From: Ectocarpus siliculosus
Taxonomy: Eukaryota; Sar; Phaeophyceae; Ectocarpales; Ectocarpaceae
Direction of reading: 5' to 3'
NCBI GenBank assembly: GCA_000310025.1
Contig: FN648547.1
Span: forward strand, 112,286-127,773
DNA: 15,488 nt
A program made the position numbers and the translations under genes. Shown one piece after another: positions 7,960-15,488 of the stretch. Below the pieces are notes generated by a model. That model worked only from the letters and a program-made list of their open reading frames with translations. It did no database searches and was not told where the DNA came from. Positions within the stretch are counted from its first letter, which is position 1. Each line of letters begins with the position of its first letter.

Positions 7960-8274
7960 CTCGCATGTACTCAAAGGCAGTGCATCATGCGCAGCAGCTT
8001 CAGTCATGTGTTCCCCCTCTCGAGGAGTTCCTTATGTGCTTCGTGACACACCGGTGTGCCTCTCTTCTCTCCGTTCGTAGCCACTTGGCTATATTGCGCA
8101 AGATGATTATTAATGATTCGACCGCTCAGCAAGTGCATACTCCCCCTCGACGCGCGTTGCCCCACCCAAACCGTTGTACATAACTCCAGGCCACACACCC
8201 GCCCACCCGTGTGGGGCTTCGTATGACCGTCTTTCGTCCCACAGTGTAGTGTACGCAACTCCCCTACCCCTCAC

Positions 8275-8400
8275 GTTAACCGTAACAGTGGCCGGTGCCT
8301 TTTGTCGCATGTCGGCTAGAGCGTTGATGGCATCGATGGGCGGTTGGAACGCCTCCTTGAGGAAATCTCTTGCTAACTCTCTGTCCTGCAAAGACACCGT
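8275..8400 (-). CDS. candidate internal exon, product not recognised
   Basis: A strong acceptor (CCTGTTCCTCCTGTTACCAG) precedes 42 codons of amphipathic, protein-like sequence (TVSLQDRELARDFLKEAF...). They end phase 0 at a good donor, AAC|GTGAGG. The same frame stays open to 8110 with a Trp/Gly-rich continuation, so the donor may not be used. I could not connect it to another exon: the frame at 7484 does not match its phase. It could be part of a decayed gene. Confidence 0.35.
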
Positions 8401-8647
8401 CTGGTAACAGGAGGAACAGGCCGTCTAGAGTTTTCTCCTTGGACACGGCGGTGACCCTGGGCGAAGAACCCTCTAGAAGGAATCCACATGGCCACCTTTT
8501 CGAACCCTACCCCTTGCTCTCTGTGCAAACATACCCGGGCAGCGATACATGAAGTCGGCTACGCACGAGCGTCGACGGCGGCAGCGAGCCGGGCAGGAGG
8601 AGTGAGTGTTCCCGTCCGTTTGAAATTGGCCGCCCCCCCCCCCTCCC

Positions 8648-8710
8648 ATGCGAGGTCAATGGTCAAACGATTACGGCATGCATCGACTATGAGTACACCC
8701 CCCCCCCCTC
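8648..8710 (+). repeat. interspersed repeat copy B, flanked by C11 runs
   Basis: About 60 bp (ATGCGAGGTCAATGGTCAAA... ending GAGTACACCCC) matches 14550-14612 on the opposite strand, with about six differences and one single-base indel. Runs of eleven C lie immediately before (8633-8643) and at the end (8698-8708). Confidence 0.85.
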
Positions 8711-8737
8711 CCGTACGCTGAACATTATGTAATTAGG

Positions 8738-8804
8738 GGGTATGCAGTTGTCCCGTGCCCCACAGCAGCAGTTTGAGAGTCTGCGTGGTGAATTCGAGCA
8801 CGAA
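8738..8804 (+). repeat. direct repeat, left copy
   Basis: GGTATGCAGTTGTCCCGTGCCC, then CAGCAGTTTGAGAG and GAATTCGAGCACGA, align with 9358-9443 in the same orientation about 620 bp away. The right copy has about 20 extra bases in the middle. The region between is CAG/CTG-rich with no gene. Confidence 0.75.
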
Positions 8805-9357
8805 ACAGAGAGACAGCAGTAGATAGATAGAGCAGAGAGTACGAGCCAAGAGAGACGTGCAGCACCTGCTGTGATGACGATTCAGTATGTTACGCGTGCG
8901 CGCATGATGATGTGTGGTTGTACCTACCTGTTGATGCACGCGCTTGGAGGAGAGGGTTGTACATCGACGCTGCTCTACAAAACTGCGGTTCGTAACCGAG
9001 AAGAAGCACAGCAGCAAGCAGCAGATAGAGAGCTGCTACGAACGTTAGACTACAGTATTTAGAGTGTGGTTGATGCGCAGGCAACCCCGTGGTACTGCTG
9101 TATAGCTCATGGCATAGCAACCGTCTGCGTTGGTTACAGTAGCAGACATGCAGCCCAGCAGCAACAGATGGGTTGCCTGCTGTGCTTCTATATGCAAGTG
9201 CTGAGCCTGCTGTGTGGTGTGAAGTACTTTGGCGTTTTGGTTTTCCGGGGACGCGCCTCCCGCGGCCCAGGGCACAAAGAAGTGAGGCCGGAACGATATA
9301 TATGTCCGGAGGTGCCGCAACCCCCCGCCCCCCCTGTTTTAAGAAATTGTAGATACA

Positions 9358-9443
9358 GGGTATGCAGCTGTTCCGTGCCCCGGCAGGAACTTGCCAGCAA
9401 TTTTCAGCAGTCTAGAGAGGCTGTGGGTGGATTCGAGCACGAG
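9358..9443 (+). repeat. direct repeat, right copy
   Basis: GGGTATGCAGCTGTTCCGTG, then CAGCAGTCTAGAGAGGCTGT and GGATTCGAGCACGAG, match the copy at 8738-8804. Both copies are preceded by a similar AATT-rich stretch, so the homology may start 15-20 bases earlier. Confidence 0.75.
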
Positions 9444-9532
9444 AAGATGCACAGGTGGCCCACGTGCACATTATATGCACCATTGTACAATGCCGAAAAA
9501 AAGGCACTCTATTTTCAGTTAATACAACGTCC

Positions 9533-9594
9533 CAGGTTGCTGACCCCGGTGGCATATCCTGGTCAGGTTGCTTACCCCGGTGGCATAACCTGGC
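9533..9594. repeat. 31-bp tandem pair
   Basis: The units 9533-9563 and 9564-9594 share CAGGTTGC-(T/G)-ACCCCGGTGGCATA-CCTGG with a few differences. The second unit is itself bounded by CAGGTT and AACCTG, so it can fold as a short hairpin. Confidence 0.9.
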
Positions 9595-9599
9595 CGGGT

Positions 9600-10160
9600 C
9601 AGGTAAGCACACACAGCATAACCTCGTGGGTTAGAGAAAGCCTTGGCTCACAACGTCGCCAGATTGTGCCCTCTCATCATGCAACGTTGTTCTGCCCCTC
9701 GGGACAAACGTTCGCAGCCGGATAACAAGTACCAGGTTTGTGTTCTTTTGTATTAATTCGTCGGTCGTTAATGCGTTAGCGCGTAGTTGCACATATATAT
9801 GCAGGTTCCCGTGCGTCAACACCGTGGTGAGCGCATGACACCCCGGCAAAAAAAAAACTATACAAAAGCCTTTTCTGCAGACACGAATAAACGACGCCTC
9901 AAAGCAAGGTCCCAGCAACCACAATCAATCGTGGCCTGTGCTTCGTTTAGAGCACGCACGACGCAAAATAGATTGTACGTGTACCGCGAGATAATTACGG
10001 CGGAACGAGGGCGGACAAGATGGCCGCGGCTTCCCGAACAAAGAACCGTGATGACGTTCAAAAAAAAATAATATGAATACCTAGCCCCACACAGCCATGA
10101 GCGGCTCCACACAAGTTTTTCGACCGGCTCACCACTTCTCAACCTCCCGCACAAACAAGC
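9600..10160. other. non-coding stretch, no gene seen
   Basis: Only short open frames without coding character. A small A9 run lies at about 9848. No RNA gene recognised. Confidence 0.5.
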
Positions 10161-10790
10161 AATTGCACCGAGGAAGCCGAAGAACAAAAGTTTATTATAC
10201 TTCAGAGGAAACACGCCCCGGTAGAAACTTCTCCGCATATACTAAACGGTCGGGAGATTGACCGACTACCCAAGAAAACAAAAACAAAAACACAGCACTT
10301 GGCCTTGACAAAACGACGTCAATCGTGCCCCTTCGGCGACTTGTGAGCACGTCACAGATGCCAGCGAATCGAAAAAAACGGTGGTCGATTACGCGGGCTT
10401 AAAGTCACCGCCCGAGGTTGAAGCTTTCAACAATCGTTAACACCCTTAAAGCTGCAGCCCCCCCCCCCCCCCCCCTGGTTTCCCTGGGCCACTTTTCCCC
10501 AACTCACCCAGGGTCCCCACAAAAACCCCAACAAACTGTACCAACCGAACAATTGGACTTTCCCCAACGCAAACAAGCAACGGCGCAGCCCATCGTCAAC
10601 ACCCCTTCCGTCCGCACATACGATATAGTCTGGATATTGACAGAAAACACAAAAAGCATGGGGCGTTGACATGCTCCCCTTCCCCACCCGTCGAAAAAAA
10701 GTGCCGCGACGGTAGCGCCCAGACCGATGCCAGAGAACCGAAGAAAAACACGCCGGTCGTCTCGCCGGCCTTGTGAAGAAGAGGTTCGCG
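10160..10790. repeat. decayed repeat family, two clear and one weak copy, plus a C19 run
   Basis: GATGCCAG-GAA-CGAA-AAAAAC followed by GGTCG-T-CGC-GGC occurs at 10357-10405 and 10726-10780. A weaker relative (CCGAGGAAGCCGAAGAACAAAAG) lies at about 10168-10190. The first two are 370 bp apart in the same orientation. In one minus-strand frame both translate to a similar short VFF..SLASV stretch, so they may be remnants of a duplicated exon or mobile element. A run of 19 C lies at 10458-10476. Confidence 0.65.
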
Positions 10791-11300
10791 ACGCCGTTGT
10801 CGCGCTGACGTTAAATCTTCCCTCACGTGACTGAAAAACATACAGGCAGTTCAAAAACAAGCAAAACGGGGACGGTGTAACCGAGCGGCCCATTGGGTGT
10901 TGAGTACAAACGACAGAGTTTTACAGACGGCCGATCACCGTGAACATAAGTGACTTGGCCTTGGGCTACCAAAGAACTCGGGAAGTTCAAAAATACTCCA
11001 GTGGAAATGTGTTACATATGTAGCATACTAAAGGGTACAGTACTGTCAATAACTGGTGTCGTCAGCCACCCAAAAGCTCCAAAGGATTATTCTTGTCTCG
11101 CGAAATTGAAGAGTTGGAATACACTGAACTAAAGGACGTTGCGAAGCAAACAATCGACAACGAATGCACATACCCAACCTCCTAGCCTTGAGACACCTCA
11201 AAACACCCTACGTATCTTTCTACCGCCACTGTGGAAAAACAAGTTGAACGAACAGGATGCACTGCACAAGAAAACATCGGTTCTCGCCTAGATGAATCTT
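10790..11300. other. non-coding stretch downstream of the seven-exon gene
   Basis: No coding frame or RNA gene is supported. It lies directly 3' of the minus-strand gene ending at 11301 and presumably contains its 3' untranslated region. I could not identify a definite polyadenylation signal. Confidence 0.5.
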
Positions 11301-14300
11301 CTAGTCCTCCGTCTCAGTGTCGCCGGCACCCGTCCCTTCTTCGTACTCCGACTCGGTGTCGGCGTTTTCCTGGTCGTTCTGGACGGACCCTTCATCGCTG
11401 CTCTCATCTCCGTCGCTGCTCTGCTCTCCGTCGCTGCTCTGCTCTCCGTCGCTGCTCTCCTCTCCGTCGCTGCTCTCCTCGTCGACGCCCCCGCCCCCAC
11501 CGCCAGCGTCAGCGCCAGCGCCAGCGCCAGCATCACCGCCAGCGTCACCGCCACCCAGAACGCCGTTGGTGTAGTTGTAAGGAAAAAAACATTCCTCGGC
11601 GACTTCCAGCGAGCATTCGTTAGCTGCCGGCAGTTCGCCCTGAGCTTCCTGGACGAAGTCGAGCATATTGACCTTGGACCTGTGGTGCATATGGGTTGGG
11701 CGAGGCAACAGAAGAAGCGTCAGCGGTAAGAATGCTGAGCCGCTGAGCCGAAAAATCTAGTTGCGGAAGGACAAGTCCGCGGTTGCTGCACCGCTGCACC
11801 CTTCTTGGGTGTAGGCTCAGGACATACACGACTCAAAACCTACCTCGCGATAACCATCCGCTACCACGAGTGTCAACACGCACTTGCTCAACAACAGACT
11901 ACGAAAAGTGTACAGAGGCAACAAGGTTCGAGGGAGTCTTACCGCGCGAGGAAGGCCTTGTGGTGCTTGTCGCCGCCGCCAGGGGGAAGCTTTCCCTTCG
12001 TCTTGATCAGCTCCCGGATGGTGCGACGGGTGTTGAAGCCCGGTGGGTCTTCGGTGCCGTCATCCTCGTCGGACTCGGAGTCATCCCCTCCCGCGGGATT
12101 GCCGGTAGACGCTAACCGCTGACGCGAGCTGCGCGCCAATCTCGTCCAGAAACTCCTTGGCGAGGGGGAGAATGACCTGCGACCGTTTCATCCACGGGGG
12201 AGAAGGGTGGGATGGATGAACCAAACGATAACCTCGCCAAACAACCGAACAACCGGCCACAAAGTACAGCAAAGCACTGGAGACCTAATAACGACACCAA
12301 AGCACTGGAGACCTGATAACGACACCACGTCCGTTTTGCTACAGTACAATATGCCTGAAGACAACATCGGGAAGGAGCAGCTTTGATTTCGGGCGAAGGC
12401 TATGTTCCACGAATAGTTTGGCTCCAAGTCCGAAGGTGATAGTGAGCAGTGCGGCGATTTCCCCAGAGTGACTTGGATCTGCTTCTATCAAGTGACCCGG
12501 AGGCCGAGACAACCCGGACTACACATGTCTCGACGAGGCGGAGCAACCGTGTCAAACAACACACGAGCAATACGAGTCGCAGCAAGCAAATGCCACCGAA
12601 CTAAGGTAGAGAAGGCGAACATTGGAACTCAAACCGGGCCAGGAGCCTGCATATTCCGAGGGACAAAATAGAACATCGTCACGCCACACTTCGGCTCGGA
12701 AACGCTCTCAGCACATGCTCAACTCGCCATGTCATAAAAAAGATACTCCGAGCAGCCGAAGACGTCGTGCCACGGTGCTTGCGCCCCGAGAGAAGGGGTC
12801 CCGGAGCCGCTGAGAGCGGTGGCGTAGTGCTTGGCCGGTGAAAGCACCGGAGCCAGGGCCATATTGGCTAGCGCGGTCTTCATCTCATCAGGCTGTGGAC
12901 GACACACAGGACGGCGGTATGCAGGGGAAGAGGACGCTAGACGCTGTTGACATCGACTCTCGCGGGATGGAGTGAACACCCCACGTTGCCTCGAGTGCCA
13001 GAAAAGAAAGCGACACGACCGATTCGCTGCTATCCTCTGTGCAAACCGGTCCAAAGAGCTGAAATCTAGGTGCCTCAAACATGGCTCGGACAAACAGTTA
13101 GGCACCACCGCGACCCATGTAAACAGATCCCCTCGCCCTAGAGACGCAAACAGACAAGTTAGACTTGACTAGACTGACGTTTACCGGCCACACCGCTGTA
13201 TCCGAGTCAGGCTCGCTCACAAGCATCAGACCGAAACATAGTCCTATATGTGTGCCATCACGAAGGCCCCGGGCAGCGATGAGTTTTGTTTCATATGGGG
13301 GGGGGAGGCTCTGGGTTAGGGTTTGTCCCTAGTCACCATCGTTTTGTTGCGATGTCGTCAAGCAGTGAAGTACCGTCTAGAAAGCTTAGGGCCAGCGTTG
13401 GAGAGCTGTACGTACCAATTTGCGGAGAGACCTTCGAGAAGCCTTCGCCAGGTTGCGTGCTGCTAGCTTGGAGGGCGCATCGCCCTCCGTGACGTCGGCC
13501 TCGACGCACCGGACCGCCTGGAGTGTAAGCTTACACACCGTTGTTCGGACATGCTTGTGGCACTCCGACCACGTGGCGGCCAGGTTTTTGCCAAGCTTGC
13601 CTGTAGTAAAAAAACGAGAAGCAAGAGAATCCGCATTAGGGTTACGCTTGCTGTCGAGTATATCTGCTCGTATGCTCGTGTGGGCTATACATGCTTTGCT
13701 CGTGCGGGTGACAAGCCGGATCATTTCATTCCACAACTGGGGCTATCAAGGCATCCCAAGCTTCTCAGCTTCACGTCTTTCAATGATACCTATGCATATG
13801 CAATGTGCACAACAAATGGCCTCACCGACAAACATGCGTGCACTTGACACGCCTCCGCGGGCGCGATACACCCTATAGGCCATCTTGAGGATGGGAAATT
13901 CGGAGAGAGAAGCCGAGGTGCGCCAGCTCGGGTTGGCTGCGAACACCGGGGAGTAGTAGAACACCAGATGTAGGATGGCACTTTTGGCGGTACCTTCGCC
14001 CTTGGTGGCCTCTCGTGCCGCAGACGGCCCAGCGTAGAACTAAAGCATATGGGGGGAGGGATGGGGGGAGGGGGGAGGGTGGTCAATGGGGTGTGGAGCG
14101 CCACTTGCAACGGGGGGTCAAACTGCTGCGGCATGCTGCTTCCAACAACTCGGGAGATGAGGGGCCGTTCGAAACGAGCTTGTTAGATCCAACCGGGAAC
14201 CAGACGGGACAACCTTCTATTTGATGTCTCAAGCGCACGAGAGAGTGACACACCAAAGACGCACCCGCAGGTTTTGATCCTTGAGCAGGCTGACCCCGAC

Positions 14301-14948
14301 TTGTAGCTTCAGAGCTTCAGGCCACTCCTTGGACTTCTTCAGGAAACCCTTCGCGGCAGTGGGAATGTTGGCCGAAAGTGACCGCGTCTTGGTGCTCTAC
14401 GCGGTCAGGCGATATTTTTGAAAATATGAAAGGCAACGTGGGAAAGGGGGGAGTTGCTCGCATGGAGAGTGAGTGAGAGCACGCTAAAACACTAGCAAGA
14501 AAATCCAACCCCTTCCCGTGCAACAAGGAAAGGTCCAACGACATGAGCGAGGTGGGGTGGGGGTGTACTCATTGTCGTGCATGCCGTAGTCGTTAGGCCA
14601 TTGACGTCGCATCCCTACAAAGCCGGGACAGAGCACGCCGGGTTCTCACCGGACCAGGCTCTCACATCACCAAGCGCGAAGCGCCGAGGTATTCGGCGCG
14701 TCGCATGAAGGGTGCGCTGCATCCTGCGACGGGTGTTTGGCATCTTTGCTTACTTCCTTGCGCATGGATGACTGCTGCGTATGACTCAATTTTTTTCTGG
14801 TGCTTTCACTTCCAGAGACAATTATAAGTTCTGTGTAACTGCCTCGAGGGTGCTTGACCGATTTAACACGACGTGGTGCGATTATCGCCTTTGCGGGGAG
14901 TGAGGGTTCTCGACCCCGCACAACATAATCTACTCGATCACCATTCAT
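11301..14948 (-). CDS. seven-exon gene encoding a 494-residue protein of unknown family with acidic C-terminus
   Basis: Exons (minus strand): 14948-14754, 14396-14265, 14039-13826, 13600-13416, 12892-12747, 12176-11943, 11679-11301. Introns are 357, 225, 225, 523, 570 and 263 bp. Donors are GTAAGC, GTGCGT, GTGAGG, GTACGT, GTATCT, GTAAGA; all acceptors end in AG, mostly after pyrimidine tracts. Phases 0, 0, 1, 0, 2, 2 match at every junction. The ATG at 14948 has context GTAACCATGAAT and the stop is TAG at 11301-11303. Residues 1-290 are basic and helix-prone with scattered Cys/His but no motif I know. Residues 320-335 are acidic (DDSESDEDD). Residues 409-434 are Gly/Ala-rich, followed by five SSDG-type hexapeptides and a Glu/Asp tail. 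Such tails are common in nuclear and chromatin proteins, so a nuclear role is a guess. The weakest junction is exon 5-6, where another frame of exon 6 also looks coding; an upstream 5' exon is possible. Confidence 0.72.
11393..11482. repeat. 18-bp repeats encoding SSDGE hexapeptides
   Basis: Five imperfect units (TCGCTGCTCTCCTCTCCG type on the plus strand) encode ESSDGE/QSSDGE in the last exon of the seven-exon gene. The following stretch to about 11560 carries GCCAGC-type 6-bp repeats encoding the Gly/Ala-rich segment. Confidence 0.9.
12271..12326. repeat. 28-bp tandem duplication within intron 5
   Basis: The units 12271-12298 and 12299-12326 (AAAGCACTGGAGACCTAATA... and ...CTGATA...) differ at one base. 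They lie in the 570-bp intron between exons 5 and 6 of the seven-exon gene. Confidence 0.95.
14046..14082 (+). promoter_or_regulatory. G-quadruplex-type G tract opposite the intron 2 polypyrimidine tract
   Basis: The plus strand carries at least four runs of three to six G separated by one or two bases (GGGGGG-A-GGG-AT-GGGGGG-A-GGGGGG-A-GGG), which meets the usual G4 consensus. On the coding (minus) strand the same bases form the C-rich polypyrimidine tract just before the acceptor CTTTAG at 14045-14040. Confidence 0.6.
14550..14612 (-). repeat. interspersed repeat copy A, inside intron 1 of the seven-exon gene
   Basis: The minus strand reads ATGCGACGTCAATGGCCTAA... to GAGTACACCCCC and is about 88% identical to 8648-8710 on the plus strand. 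The C-rich downstream end is interrupted by A in this copy. The one-base length difference near CATGCA(T)CGAC argues that it is not a conserved coding exon. Confidence 0.85.
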
Positions 14949-15488
14949 GGTTACCGCCAAAAAAAAACAAAGGAAAAAAAAAAAACGGAAACCTGGTTGC
15001 CGAGTTCACGAAGTGAATTGGCTTTTTTCCATATCTGCCGAGCGACGAAAACCCAACCCCGATGGTAAACATCGGGTGGGGGGGGTCAAAATGAACCAAC
15101 AAATTGGAGATTTTTTTCTAGGTGGCCAGGTGGGGTACGGGGGCAGAATATTGTCTTGCCGAAGTAGTTGATATAAAGGATTGATCACAGGTCCTCCGCA
15201 AGACGTACCGTTGTTCACACAGGGGCGATCACCGATGGCCAATCCTTCCTCACTACGTTGCCCAAAGCAGCTCAAAATGTTTACCTATACCACCAACGTA
15301 TTCACAATGAAGCAATGAAAATCAACACCACCGACACTATTTGCAGTGCGTTAGATAGCCGTGCGCGTTAAGTTAGCGTCGACCGAGCTATGAAGCTACC
15401 TTGCAGCAGCCTCAGCGGCACCCAAAAAATAAAGAAACAAAAAAAAGTCGCCGTGGTGGGTGGGTGGGTGGTTGTGGTGGTGGGGGTC
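14949..15488. other. upstream region of the seven-exon gene, no gene seen
   Basis: Directly upstream of the ATG the minus strand is T-rich (plus-strand A runs at about 14958-14992), which could be 5' leader/promoter sequence or the polypyrimidine tract of an upstream intron. A TATA-like TTTATATC lies on the minus strand at about 15169-15178. The right end is a GGGT/GGT-rich simple sequence (15453-15488). Open frames here show no recognisable protein. Confidence 0.45.

Noticed and set aside
7665-8183. 172-codon plus-strand open frame with repeated RFARRH..GFR segments
   Set aside because: The repeats are the translation of the minisatellite; no independent support for a protein.
8500-8516. 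GGGTTCGAA on the minus strand resembling a tRNA T-loop
   Set aside because: No matching T-stem, acceptor stem or anticodon arm around it.
9340-9440. Minus-strand LLKIAGKFLPGHGTAAYP-like frame suggesting a transposase remnant
   Set aside because: Short, ends at a stop, and the paired repeat at 8738-8804 does not preserve the same frame.
9066-9725. 219-codon plus-strand open frame
   Set aside because: Spans tandem and direct repeats, has no conserved motif and irregular composition; a chance frame in stop-poor repeats.
11292-11729. Plus-strand frame with SVAALL repeats
   Set aside because: Antisense of the acidic SSDGE repeats in the last exon of the minus-strand gene.
13311-13332. TTAGGG-like bases resembling telomere repeat
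   Set aside because: Barely one and a half units; no array.

Overview
The window looks like nuclear DNA of a eukaryote with moderately GC-rich, intron-containing genes. A photosynthetic stramenopile such as a brown alga fits the style of the copia element, the short C/T-rich splice acceptors and the many low-complexity tracts. That assignment is inference; no taxonomic marker gene is present.

Left part (1 to about 5530, minus strand): the 5' two thirds of a Ty1/copia LTR retrotransposon, running off the left edge inside the reverse transcriptase. Reading from high to low coordinates it has a possible 5' LTR edge and primer-binding site, gag, a poly-Gln nucleocapsid-like region with a zinc-knuckle variant, an aspartic protease (DSGT), the HHCC and catalytic core of integrase, and the first part of the reverse transcriptase. 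It is broken by three frame changes and two in-frame stops, and a 21-bp exact duplication sits beside the first integrase catalytic Asp. As it stands it is a dead or badly damaged copy.

Middle part (5530 to 11300): mostly non-coding and repeat-rich. One candidate minus-strand gene lies at 6734-7484 and one candidate exon at 8275-8400; I recognise neither. The rest holds a diverged 70-bp minisatellite, a 31-bp tandem pair, a pair of direct repeats about 620 bp apart, a short interspersed repeat whose second copy lies 6 kb away in inverted orientation, a decayed repeat family at 10.1-10.8 kb, and long poly-C runs.

Right part (11301 to 14948, minus strand): the best host gene. I assembled seven exons by hand. 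Six GT-AG introns join them with matching phase at every junction, giving 494 residues from a well-placed ATG to a TAG. The protein has a basic, helix-rich body and a Gly/Ala-rich then very acidic SSDGE-repeat tail. I recognise no family; it may be a lineage-specific, possibly nuclear, protein. The last 540 bases hold no gene that I can support.
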